Source: Ottowia flava
GTDB lineage: Bacteria > Pseudomonadota > Gammaproteobacteria > Burkholderiales > Burkholderiaceae_C
Reading direction: 5' to 3'
Assembly: GCF_042680565.1 (NCBI RefSeq)
Contig: NZ_JBHUEJ010000016.1
Coordinates: 145,702 to 209,701 of the forward strand
DNA length: 64,000 nucleotides
Shown here: positions 1 to 7,801 of the stretch, one piece after another
Position numbering within the stretch: the stretch's first letter is position 1
How the letters are laid out: the number at the start of each line of letters is the position of its first letter
Notes under the pieces: generated by a model
The model's database searches: none
Told to the model about the DNA's origin: nothing
Seen by the model: the letters and a program-made list of their open reading frames with translations, nothing else
Made by a program: the position numbers and the translations under genes

Positions 1-1109
1 TCCATGATGCCTTCGGGGATTTCCTTGCTGCTGCCGTCGGCGGCCTTGTACAGGATGGCCGGGTTGGTCATCAGGTGGCCCACGTTGCGCAGGAACATGA
101 GCGAGCGGCCGTGCAGCGTCACCTCGCCCTTGCCGTTCGGCGCGGTGTAGACGCGGTCGGGGTTCAGGCCACGCGTCAGCGTCTTGCCATCTTTCTGGAA
201 GCTCTCGGTCAGCGTGCCGCGCAGGATGCCCAGCCAGTTGCGGTAGCCCAGCACCTTGTCGGCGGCGTCGACCGCGGCCACAGAGTCTTCCAGGTCCAGG
301 ATGGTCGACACGGCGGCTTCGACCACCAGGTCGGCCACGCCAGCCGGGTCGTTCTTGCCGATCGGCGACTTGGGGTTGATCTGGATGTCGAGATGCAGTC
401 CGTTGTGCGCCAGCAGCACCGACGTGGGCGCCTGCGGCTTGCCCTGGTAGCCGACCAGTTGACTCGGGTCGGCCAGCTTGCTGCTCTTGCCACCCTTGAG
501 CTTGACCACCAGCTCGCCATCCTTGATGACGTAGCCGGTCGAATCGATGTGCGAGCCCTTCTTGAGCGGCGCGGTGCGGTCGAGTACGTAGCGCGCCCAT
601 TCGATCACCTTGGCGCCGCGCTTGGCGTTGTACTTGCCGCCTTTTTCCAGGCCCTTGGTTTCGGGGATGACGTCGGTGCCGTACAGCGCGTCGTACAGGC
701 TGCCCCAGCGCGCGTTGGCGGCGTTCAGCGCGTAGCGCGCGTTCAGGATCGGCACCACCAACTGGGGGCCGGCCTGCACGGCCAGTTCGTCGTCGACGTG
801 TTCGGTCGTCACCTGCACCTTTTCGGGCACGGGCACCAGGTAGCCAATGCCTTCCAGGAACTGGCGGTAGGCGCGCATGTCGGTGATCGGGCCGGGGTTG
901 GCGCGGTGCCAGGTGTCCAACTCCGCCTGCAGGCGATCGCGCTCGGCCAGCAGCGCCAGGTTCTTGGGCGCCAGCTCGGTCACGATGTCCGAGAAGCCGC
1001 GCCAGAAGGCGTCAGGCGCCACGCCAACTTCGGGCAGCACTTCCTGGTTGACGAATTCGTACAGCTCGTTGGCGACTTGCAAGTCGTGGGCTTGGGTGCG
1101 TTCGGTCAT
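1..1109 (-). CDS. glcB: malate synthase G, N-terminal part (runs off window)
   Basis: Condenses glyoxylate and acetyl-CoA to malate (glyoxylate and glycolate assimilation, cytosolic). The minus strand from ATG 1109 stays open to the window edge, giving about 369 residues of a protein normally near 725. It begins MTERTQAHDLQVANELYEF and contains the malate synthase G signatures LNAANARWGSLYDALYGTD, NGLHLDIQ and a VSTILDLEDSVAAVDA-like stretch. A GAGG Shine-Dalgarno lies about 8 bases before the ATG. The active-site C-terminal part is outside the window. Functionally it pairs with the glycolate oxidase subunits glcEF near 53-55 kb, although the two loci are 50 kb apart. Identification comes from recognising the family by eye. 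Confidence 0.93.
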   Translation of the reverse strand, partial: MTERTQAHDLQVANELYEFVNQEVLPEVGVAPDAFWRGFSDIVTELAPKNLALLAERDRLQAELDTWHRANPGPITDMRAYRQFLEGIGYLVPVPEKVQVTTEHVDDELAVQAGPQLVVPILNARYALNAANARWGSLYDALYGTDVIPETKGLEKGGKYNAKRGAKVIEWARYVLDRTAPLKKGSHIDSTGYVIKDGELVVKLKGGKSSKLADPSQLVGYQGKPQAPTSVLLAHNGLHLDIQINPKSPIGKNDPAGVADLVVEAAVSTILDLEDSVAAVDAADKVLGYRNWLGILRGTLTESFQKDGKTLTRGLNPDRVYTAPNGKGEVTLHGRSLMFLRNVGHLMTNPAILYKAADGSSKEIPEGIM

Positions 1110-1432
1110 GGCAAACCTCGTGAAAGCGAATCTGAAAAAGCCGTCGCGCCCGCCAGGGCGAGCGCTTCATTCGACTGTATTCGATTTGTTTTGGTTAAAA
1201 AACAAAGCAAAGATCGCAAAACCTGTGACCAAAACGCAAAGATAGGCCAAAAATGCTGGGGTAGGCGACGCAAGGCCACGGGCGGGAAAGCCACGTCAGA
1301 CACCTGCGCCTGACCGCAACGGCGCAAAAATACTATGCTTTTGGTAGCTGCCTGCGCAATCAGTTCTAGCGCCGGAGTTCGATTTCTTATAAAACTGAGG
1401 TGATCTGCAGGGACAACGTTGCGCCCCCAGTG
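1110..1432. other. intergenic region upstream of glcB
   Basis: About 320 bases separate the divergent glcB start from the 3' end of the next minus-strand gene. It must hold the glcB promoter; I could not fix clear -35 and -10 boxes. An AT-richer stretch lies around 1180-1250. One copy of the dispersed repeat occupies 1331-1392. Confidence 0.5.
1331..1392 (+). repeat. dispersed Comamonadaceae-type repeat, copy 1
   Basis: Carries GGTAGCTGCCTGCGCAATCA, then TTCTAGCGCC and TTCGATTT, the order of blocks seen in the other copies in this window. It lies between glcB and the 251-residue membrane protein. Confidence 0.75.
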
Positions 1433-2188
1433 TCAATCCAGGCCTTCTCTCACCGGCCGGATCGCCATCCACAGTGCTGCGATCCACACCGGCGCAGCCT
1501 GGACCAGCGCCAGCCCGACGCTGGCGTCCGAACTTCGCCAGGCCCAGCCCAGCGCGATCAGCAGCAGCACGCCGTGCACCACCATCGCCCAGCGGCTGCA
1601 GCGCATCAGCAACCAGCCGATCGCGGCCGAGCCCAGGCCGCAGAACAGGTAGTAAACGCCGCCCCCGTGGGTGAGCGAAATCAGCCCGCCCACCAGCAAC
1701 AGCGCACCCCAGGCGATCATCACCATGCCCAGCAGGCGGGGTGGCCCCGAGGCACGCGAGGCGGAACCTTCCTGCTGAGCGATCAGCTCCAGTTGCTTCT
1801 GCAGCGCCTCGTTCAACTGCGCAGGGCCGGGCGCACCAGCCGCCGGTGGGGCCATGTGGGCAGTCAAAGGCGCTGAGCCCGACGGGTGCGCGCGCTCGGT
1901 CAGGGTCGGCAGATCGGCCGGCGGCCCTGCCGGAGTGCGCAACACGGCGGACCCCGCGGCGACGGACCGCTCAGCGGGAACGAACCCGTCGTTCATGGCG
2001 CGCCGCTCGTTCCGCCCTGGGCCACCATGGCCCATTGGCGCTGGCGCAGGACTGGCCGCGCGCATGCGCCCTTCCAACTCGGCGCGCGCACGGCGGCTGC
2101 CCCGCTCGGCCAGTAGCTGGAGCTGGGCGAGACTCAGCGTGCGCACGTCAATGCGCGAGGCAGAAGGAGGGTTGGGGGCTGGCGGCAT
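1433..2188 (-). CDS. hypothetical membrane protein with long Ala/Pro-rich N-terminus
   Basis: 251 residues. Residues about 1-135 are low-complexity, rich in Ala, Pro, Arg and Gly, and probably disordered and cytoplasmic; a short segment (LAQLQLLAERGSRRARAELE) looks helical. From about residue 150 there are four hydrophobic segments (LGMVMIAWGALLLVGGLI, YLFCGLGSAAIGWLLM, MVVHGVLLLIALGWAW, LALVQAAPVWIAALWMAI) separated by short loops, ending IRPVREGLD. I do not recognise a family. The gene is divergent from the LysR regulator at 2311, with 122 bases between their starts, so the regulator might control it. The start at 2188 is the longest reasonable one. Confidence 0.65.
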   Translation of the reverse strand: MPPAPNPPSASRIDVRTLSLAQLQLLAERGSRRARAELEGRMRAASPAPAPMGHGGPGRNERRAMNDGFVPAERSVAAGSAVLRTPAGPPADLPTLTERAHPSGSAPLTAHMAPPAAGAPGPAQLNEALQKQLELIAQQEGSASRASGPPRLLGMVMIAWGALLLVGGLISLTHGGGVYYLFCGLGSAAIGWLLMRCSRWAMVVHGVLLLIALGWAWRSSDASVGLALVQAAPVWIAALWMAIRPVREGLD

Positions 2189-2310
2189 GTCCGTTCGTCA
2201 CCTTGCCGGGGCAGGTGCAACCTGATGATCGCACAGCCCCTGCCCCACTGACGACCCCCACACCAAGGGGAGGACTCAAGAACGTGGCGACTGCGCATAA
2301 TGCCCGCTCC

Positions 2311-3306
2311 ATGGACAAGCTCAAGGCTTTCGAGACCTTCGCCTCGGTGGCCACGCGCGGCTCGCTGAGCGCCGCGGCGCGCGCCGAAGGGGTGGCGCCG
2401 GCGGTGATCGGGCGGCGGTTGGACGCGCTGGAAGAACACCTGGGCGTGAAGCTGCTGGTGCGCACCACACGGCGCATCGCCCTCACGCACGAGGGCACGG
2501 CCTTTCTGGACGACTGCCAGCGCATCCTGGCCGAGGTGGCCGGCGCCGAAGCCAGCGTGTCGGCCGGCGGCGTGCAGGCCAGCGGCCACCTGCGCCTCAC
2601 GGCGCCAGCGGGCTTTGGGCGACGGCACGTCGCGCCGCTGCTGCCGGCCTTTCACGCGGCGCACCCGCGGCTGCGCATCTCGCTGAACCTGTCGGACCGG
2701 GTGATCGACCTGGCGGCCGAAGCCTACGACTGCGCCGTGCGCGTTGGCGACTTGCCCGACTCGTCCCTGGTCAGCATCCGCCTGGCGGACAACCGGCGGC
2801 TGGCGGTGGCCGCGCCCGCCTACCTGGCGCGCCGCGGCACACCGGAGCACCCGCGCGATCTGACCGGGCACGACTGCCTGGCGCTGTCCAGCGACGCCTC
2901 GCAGACGCGCGGCTGGGCGTTTCGCGTGCCGCACACCGACCTGGCCAAGCGCGCCGAGGGCAGCCCGACCGAACCGTTGGCCGACAGCGACGCCAGCAGC
3001 GAAGTCATCTACCTGCGCCCCAGCGGCCCGCTGGATTGCTCGGACGGTCAGGTGCTGCACGACTGGTGCCTGGCCGGCCACGGCATCGCCTGGCGTTCGA
3101 CCTGGGAGGTGGAGCACGAAATCGCCACCGGCCAACTGGTGCCGGTGCTGGAGGCCTTTGCCGCGCCGCCCAACGGCATCTATGCCATCCTGCCGCACCC
3201 CACCAAGCACCTGCCGCTGCGCGTGCGCTTGTGGGTAGACCACTTGCGCGAGCGCTATGCCGATCCCGGCTACTGGCATGGCAGCGCCAATGGCACCCGG
3301 CGCTAG
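2311..3306 (+). CDS. LysR-family transcriptional regulator
   Basis: 331 residues, the usual LysR length. An N-terminal winged helix-turn-helix (MDKLKAFETFASVATRGSLS, then AAARAEGVAPAVIGRRLDAL) is followed by a linker helix and a periplasmic-binding-fold effector domain (about 90-310) beginning GHLRLTAPAGFGRRHVAPLL. This subgroup (CrgA/PecT-like) often regulates a divergent gene or itself. The open frame continues far upstream, but the HTH begins at ATG 2311, where LysR proteins normally start, so the upstream part was discarded. The inserted stretch KRAEGSPTEPLADSDASSE (about 216-234) within the effector domain is unusual. The inducer is unknown. Confidence 0.9.
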   Translation: MDKLKAFETFASVATRGSLSAAARAEGVAPAVIGRRLDALEEHLGVKLLVRTTRRIALTHEGTAFLDDCQRILAEVAGAEASVSAGGVQASGHLRLTAPAGFGRRHVAPLLPAFHAAHPRLRISLNLSDRVIDLAAEAYDCAVRVGDLPDSSLVSIRLADNRRLAVAAPAYLARRGTPEHPRDLTGHDCLALSSDASQTRGWAFRVPHTDLAKRAEGSPTEPLADSDASSEVIYLRPSGPLDCSDGQVLHDWCLAGHGIAWRSTWEVEHEIATGQLVPVLEAFAAPPNGIYAILPHPTKHLPLRVRLWVDHLRERYADPGYWHGSANGTRR

Positions 3307-3335
3307 GTAAGCCCCTGTAACAATCCTCGCGTACG

Positions 3336-3794
3336 ATGCACGTCATGCAGGAAGCGTGGCTCGCCTTCTTTCACATCAGCGCGGTACTGGGATGGATTGT
3401 TTTCGCCTCCAGTGAGGCCGCCCTGTGCCGGCGCGAATGGCTCAACGGGGCGATCGTGCAGCGCCTGGTACGGCTTGACCGGATCTTGTGGATCGCCACC
3501 GCTGCGGTGCTGGTCACCGGTCTGTTGCGCGTCTACCTGGGCGCCAAGGGCGCCGCCTGGTATTGGGGCAACTGGCTGCTGCACCTCAAGCTGACACTGT
3601 TCGTGGTGACCGCCGTGCTCATGCTCGGCCCCACGCGACGCTTCCTGCGCTGGCAAGCGCGATGGCTGAGCGATGGCGCACTGCCGCCCGAGCAGGACAT
3701 CGCCGGCGCTCGCAGGCTCGTCATGCTGGAAACCCACCTCGTCGCGGTGATCCCCCTGGCGGCGGTGTTTCTCGCTCGCGGCTTCGGCCACTGA
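3336..3794 (+). CDS. DUF2214-like small integral membrane protein
   Basis: 152 residues with four predicted membrane segments (about 8-25, 48-66, 80-97 and 130-148). Features such as AFFHISAVLGWIVFASSEAALCR and HLKLTLFVVTAVLM match what I recall of the DUF2214 family, whose function is unknown. A second in-frame ATG at 3345 could be the true start. It ends 9 bases before the ArnT-like glycosyltransferase and may be co-transcribed with the envelope-sugar cluster, but nothing in the sequence links it to sugar transfer. Confidence 0.75.
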   Translation: MHVMQEAWLAFFHISAVLGWIVFASSEAALCRREWLNGAIVQRLVRLDRILWIATAAVLVTGLLRVYLGAKGAAWYWGNWLLHLKLTLFVVTAVLMLGPTRRFLRWQARWLSDGALPPEQDIAGARRLVMLETHLVAVIPLAAVFLARGFGH

Positions 3795-3803
3795 AGGACT
3801 CCC

Positions 3804-5315
3804 GTGATCCGTTCCGACGCTGCAACGCGGCGCTTGGTGGCATGGTTGCTGGCCTTTGTTGGCGCATGGACGGCGCTATCGGTTTGGCTGTACCCCACGC
3901 CGCCCATTGACAACGTTGAGCAACTGGTCTGGCGCGAAGCCCTTGCGTGGGGTTACTACAAGCACCCGCCTCTGCCCACCTGGCTGCTGGCCGCTGCCAG
4001 CCCTGCCTGGCCCGCAACACCGCTGCTGACGTACGCCCTGAGCGCTGGCTCTATGGTGCTCACGCTGTTGCTGTTCCACGCCACAGTGAGGCGTCTGCTG
4101 GGGCGTGGCGACGCCTTGCTGGCAGTGCTGGGGGCGCTGTGCCTGACGTACGCGACCGACCGCTTGCCGATCTACAACCACAACGTGGTGATGCTGCCCC
4201 TCATCGCCGGAACACTGTCCCTGTTGTGGCGCGTCACCGAACGCCCGAGAGTGCGCACCTGGGCCGCCATCGGCGTGCTGTTGGGCCTGGGCATGCTGGC
4301 CAAGTACCAGATGGCGCTGGTCGCCCTCTGCATGCTCGCGTGGTGGGTGCGCATTGGCGGCTGGCGCTCACCGGCGCATCGAAGAGGGTTGGCACTGGCG
4401 GTCTTCTTGGCCACCCTGGTCTTCGCACCGCACCTGCTGTGGCTGGCGCATGCAGACTGGGCGCCGCTCAGCTACGCCAGCGACAGCTCGCTCGGCGCGC
4501 ATCTGCCCCTGGCTGACCGGCCTGCTCACGTGCTGCTCTGGGTGGCCGACTGGATGGGCAACCGCCTGGCGCCTGCGTGGGTACTGGTGTTCTCGGTCGC
4601 CGGTATGCTGGGTTGCTCGCGGGCCCGCGCGGTGCACCCGCCTGGCTCGGCGCCGGGGCGCTTGAAACGCGATTTCCTGCTGCTGGCTGGCTTTGGGCCC
4701 ATGGCGATCATGGCGTCGCTCTGCCTGGCGGGCGGCATCTTCCTTCAGATGAAATGGAGCACCGCCTTCGCGCTGTGGACATTGCCCGCCGTGCTGGTCC
4801 TTTTGCCACGGCGGTGGCGCCTGGGGGACGCGGCGCCGCCACCTGCGACCTGGTGGCTTTGGGTCGCCCTGCAGGCGGCACTGTTCTTTTACACGCTGAG
4901 GATGTCGGAGGTCAGTGCGCGCGGCCCCATGGACACTGGCGGCTGGAAGCAGCGCGACTTCGCGGTGCTGGCCCGCACGATCACGGGCGAGACGGACAGA
5001 GTCGACCTCATCAACGGACCTTATGGCATGGCCGGCATGCTCGCGCGCCACCTGCCGGGCCGGCCACGTGTGCTGATCGACGGCCAACTGGCGCGCAGTC
5101 CCTGGCTCAGCGCGATCGATCTGGAGAAGGGGCGCATCATCAGCGTCTGGCCGACCTGCCATCCCCCGGCCGAAGCGAGCGCCTTGGCACCGGGCTGGGC
5201 TTGGTGGCCCCATCCGGCGCCGCCCCCATTGGACCCGCGCTACCGCGCGGCTGAAGACCGGTTGCGCCGCGCCGCGCAGCACAGCGGCGGGACTGCGGTG
5301 GTGGCATGTCCATGA
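3804..5315 (+). CDS. ArnT/PMT-like membrane glycosyltransferase (GT83 type)
   Basis: 503 residues, about ten or more membrane segments. The first periplasmic loop has the diagnostic acidic motif of lipid-linked-sugar glycosyltransferases, here PPIDNVEQLVWREALAWGYY followed by KHPPLPTWLL. ArnT-type enzymes move an aminosugar from undecaprenyl phosphate to lipid A on the periplasmic face of the inner membrane. The C-terminal part (about 385-500) is soluble, as in this family. Its stop overlaps the start of the YdjC-family deacetylase by 10 bases, so the two are translationally coupled. With that gene and the convergent GtrA and GT2 genes it resembles the Bordetella lgm and Francisella flmK/naxD lipid A hexosamine loci. 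The acceptor is inferred; O-antigen or protein remain possible. Confidence 0.8.
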   Translation: MIRSDAATRRLVAWLLAFVGAWTALSVWLYPTPPIDNVEQLVWREALAWGYYKHPPLPTWLLAAASPAWPATPLLTYALSAGSMVLTLLLFHATVRRLLGRGDALLAVLGALCLTYATDRLPIYNHNVVMLPLIAGTLSLLWRVTERPRVRTWAAIGVLLGLGMLAKYQMALVALCMLAWWVRIGGWRSPAHRRGLALAVFLATLVFAPHLLWLAHADWAPLSYASDSSLGAHLPLADRPAHVLLWVADWMGNRLAPAWVLVFSVAGMLGCSRARAVHPPGSAPGRLKRDFLLLAGFGPMAIMASLCLAGGIFLQMKWSTAFALWTLPAVLVLLPRRWRLGDAAPPPATWWLWVALQAALFFYTLRMSEVSARGPMDTGGWKQRDFAVLARTITGETDRVDLINGPYGMAGMLARHLPGRPRVLIDGQLARSPWLSAIDLEKGRIISVWPTCHPPAEASALAPGWAWWPHPAPPPLDPRYRAAEDRLRRAAQHSGGTAVVACP

Positions 5316-6160
5316 CCGCCTGCACGCTCAAACCACTGGTGCTGTGCGCTGACGACTACGCGCAAAGCGCCGGCATCAGCGCGGCCATTCGCCGCCTGGC
5401 TGGCATGGGGCGGTTGACGGCGACCAGCGCCATGGTGCTGTCTCCGCGCTGGCCGCAGGACGCGGCCGCGCTGGCCCCGCTGCGTGGCCACATCGACGTC
5501 GGCCTGCACCTCGACTGGACCAGCCCGTTTGCGCAGGCCCGCGGCCACGGCATGGGTTTGCAGCAGGCCATGCGGCGCGCATTGATCGGCGGCTTTGACC
5601 GCACCGCCGCGCGCGCCGAAATCGAGCGCCAGCTCGACGCCTTCGAAGCCGCCTGGGGCGCGCCACCCGACCACGTGGACGGTCACCAGCATGTGCAGCA
5701 ATTCGCCGGCATCCGCCAAGCGCTGGTCGACAGCCTGCGTCAACGCTACGGCGGCCAGGCACGGCCGCCATGGCTGCGCCTGTCGTGCGCGCCCGCGGGC
5801 CAGCGCGACCTGAAAGCGCGCATCATCGGCGCGCTCGGCGGCAACTCTCTCAAAAAGCTAGCTGCTCGCGTAGATCTGCCTACCGCTACAGCCCTGTCCG
5901 GCATCTACAACTTCGAAGGCAGTACCGATGCATACGCCGCGCACATGGCGCGCTGGCTGGCCGGCAGCGCCGCCGGCACCGTGCTGATGTGCCACCCGGG
6001 CGATGCGCAGGCGTCGGGCACTGCCGAACCCGATGACCCGATCGCCCTCGCCCGCAAGCGCGAAGCGCAATTTCTGGCCAGCGAGCGCTTTGCCGCGCAG
6101 CTCGCCCAGCACCGCATCCAATTGGTCAGGGGCAGCACGCTCTTCTCGGGCACGACCTGA
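5306..6160 (+). CDS. YdjC/NaxD/HpnK-family carbohydrate deacetylase
   Basis: 284 residues. The N-terminal LVLCADDYAQSAGIS with its Asp pair (16-17), the HIDVGLHLDW motif and DHVDGHQHVQQF supply the metal-binding Asp and His residues of the YdjC fold, and MCHPG (about 230) is also typical. Relatives remove an acetyl group from N-acetylhexosamines; NaxD acts on undecaprenyl-phosphate-GalNAc before transfer to lipid A. Overlap with the ArnT-like gene supports the same pathway. ATG 5312 is an alternative start. Oddity: 5851-5895 (residues about 182-196, KKLAARVDLPTATAL) resembles a copy of the dispersed repeat read in frame. Confidence 0.85.
   Translation: MSMTACTLKPLVLCADDYAQSAGISAAIRRLAGMGRLTATSAMVLSPRWPQDAAALAPLRGHIDVGLHLDWTSPFAQARGHGMGLQQAMRRALIGGFDRTAARAEIERQLDAFEAAWGAPPDHVDGHQHVQQFAGIRQALVDSLRQRYGGQARPPWLRLSCAPAGQRDLKARIIGALGGNSLKKLAARVDLPTATALSGIYNFEGSTDAYAAHMARWLAGSAAGTVLMCHPGDAQASGTAEPDDPIALARKREAQFLASERFAAQLAQHRIQLVRGSTLFSGTT
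5851..5895 (+). repeat. dispersed repeat, copy 2, inside the deacetylase CDS
   Basis: AGCTAGCTGCTCGCGTAGAT matches the 5' core of other copies; the second half is diverged. It is translated in frame. Less certain than the copies in rpoN and the GMC gene. Confidence 0.45.
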
Positions 6161-6353
6161 AGCGCCGCATGAACGGCCGTGCGGCCTGGATCGCCGCGCC
6201 CTGGTTCCTGCCGGCGGCTCGCGACCACGCCGGCCTGTGGAGCTACCTGTTTGGCCGCTGACCGGGCCGCGCTGCGCACCGGAAACGCTCGCTGGCACCT
6301 ATAGCCGCAGGGACTGGCGCCCCGAGTACGACCGGCGCTGGACGATCCGGCGG

Positions 6354-6728
6354 TCAGCGCCGGAAAGCCCAGAAGCGGCTGAGCAGGAACGTCTGCCCGG
6401 CTGCCACCAGCAGCCCCGCGACGAGCGCCGGCCATGACGAACAGCCGAGGCCGCGCAGCAGCAGCACAAACACCAGCTCGTTGGTCGCAAACCCCAGCAA
6501 CGCGGTCGCGGCAAAGCGCCCCAGGCTTTGCCGCACGCCAGTGCCGGCATCGCGAAAGCTGAGCCAGCGGTGCCCGACGAAGCTGACCACGAACGCGACG
6601 CCAAAGCCCGCGGCGTTGGCCAGTTCAGGCCAGGCACCCGGCTGTACCAACCCGAACACCAACGCATGCGTCAGCGCTGCCGTTGCGCCCACCACACCAA
6701 ACCAGAAGCCCGTGCGCAGCGCGCTCAC
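6354..6728 (-). CDS. GtrA-family polyprenyl-phosphate sugar flippase
   Basis: 124 residues with four membrane segments. The pattern RTGFWFGVVGATAALTHALV, then NAAGFGVAFVVSFVGHRWLSF and a final LLSRFWAFRR is typical of GtrA proteins, which are proposed to flip undecaprenyl-phosphate-linked sugars to the periplasm. Start is GTG at 6728, overlapping the stop of the upstream GT2 gene by 4 bases (GTGA), so translation is coupled. It is the expected partner of the GT2 transferase, and together they would supply the donor used by the convergent ArnT-like enzyme. A sequence-based family call. Confidence 0.85.
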   Translation of the reverse strand: MSALRTGFWFGVVGATAALTHALVFGLVQPGAWPELANAAGFGVAFVVSFVGHRWLSFRDAGTGVRQSLGRFAATALLGFATNELVFVLLLRGLGCSSWPALVAGLLVAAGQTFLLSRFWAFRR

Positions 6729-7729
6729 CGCCGGGCGCCTTCGCTCGCGGCGTCTGGGACGTCGGGCAGGCCATGCCCGGTCTGCCGCGCCACCAGGTAC
6801 AGCGGGCGCCGTTTGACCTCGTCGTAGATACGCGCGACGTACTCGGACAGCAGGCCAATGGACATCAGTTGCACGCCGGCCAGGAACATCATGCCAGCCA
6901 CGATGGTGGCGTAGCCAGGCACGTCGATGCCCAGAAAGTGGTATTCAAAAACGACCCAGCTACCGTAAAACAAGGCCGCCAGCGACAACAGGATGCCCCC
7001 CACGCCCATCAGACGCAGCGGCGTGGCCGAAAACGCCAGCAGGCCGGTCGCACCCAGGCCAAACGCGCCCCGCAGGCCAAAGCGCGTTTCACCGGCCAGG
7101 CGCGGCAGCGGCTCGTAGTCCAACGCCAGGCTGCGAAAGCCGACCCAGGCGTATAGGCCCTTCATGAAACGGTGGCGCTCGGGCATCAGGCGCAGCGCCT
7201 GCACCACCCGCGCATCCAGCAGCCGGAAGTCGCCCGCGTTGGGCGGCACCTTCACGCGCGCCTGCCAGTTCACCAGGCCATAGAACAGGCGCGTCAGCCG
7301 GCGTTGCAGGACAGACTGGTCGGTGCGGGTGCGGCGCACGGTGTAGACCACGTCAAAGCCCCGCGTCCACGCCGCCAGCATGTCGGCCAGCAGGGCCGTA
7401 GGGTGCTGGCCATCCGCATCCATGATGAAGACCGCGTCGCCGCGCGCATGGTCCAGGCCGGCCGACAGCGCCGCCTCCTTGCCGAAGTTGCGTGACAGGT
7501 CGATCAACACCAGTTGCGGGTGCTGCAGGCACAGCTGGGCCGCAACCGCCCACGTGTCGTCGCGGCTGCCGTCGTTGACCAGGATCAGCTCCACGTGCGG
7601 CGACAGCCGCGCCAGAGCGGCCAGCACCTCGGGTACGACACGCGGCAGATTGGTCGCCTCGTTGTAGGCCGGCAGGATGCAGGACAGACGGGGAGCAGCG
7701 GTGGCGCGGTCGATCATGGCGCGCATCAT
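6725..7729 (-). CDS. GT2 polyprenyl-phosphate glycosyltransferase (GtrB/ArnC/LgmA-like)
   Basis: 334 residues from the chosen ATG 7729 (ATG 7726 and 7717 also in frame). LSCILPAYNEATNL, ELILVNDGSRDDTW and FIMDADGQHP (the metal-binding DXD region) define an inverting GT2 transferase of the dolichol-phosphate-mannose synthase type. Two C-terminal membrane segments (about 232-260 and 268-295) and the ending EYVARIYDEVKRRPLYLV are shared with GtrB and ArnC. It would charge undecaprenyl phosphate with a sugar on the cytoplasmic side. The longer open frame reaches into argS territory on the other strand and was trimmed. Coupled to gtrA by a 4-base overlap. Confidence 0.85.
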   Translation of the reverse strand: MMRAMIDRATAAPRLSCILPAYNEATNLPRVVPEVLAALARLSPHVELILVNDGSRDDTWAVAAQLCLQHPQLVLIDLSRNFGKEAALSAGLDHARGDAVFIMDADGQHPTALLADMLAAWTRGFDVVYTVRRTRTDQSVLQRRLTRLFYGLVNWQARVKVPPNAGDFRLLDARVVQALRLMPERHRFMKGLYAWVGFRSLALDYEPLPRLAGETRFGLRGAFGLGATGLLAFSATPLRLMGVGGILLSLAALFYGSWVVFEYHFLGIDVPGYATIVAGMMFLAGVQLMSIGLLSEYVARIYDEVKRRPLYLVARQTGHGLPDVPDAASEGARR

Positions 7730-7801
7730 GCCGCCGAACCGTGGCGCGCGTACGGCACGACCCCGCCAGAATGCGGGCTGAGCGCATGGATAATTCACGC
7801 C

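Noticed and set aside
75..1313. 412-codon plus-strand frame over glcB
   Set aside because: The minus strand encodes malate synthase G with clear motifs; the plus-strand frame is a shadow.
6169..6261. 30-codon frame MNGRAAWIAAPWFLPAARDH... between the deacetylase and gtrA
   Set aside because: No ribosome-binding site, no conservation visible, and too short to support; may be the decayed end of an older gene.
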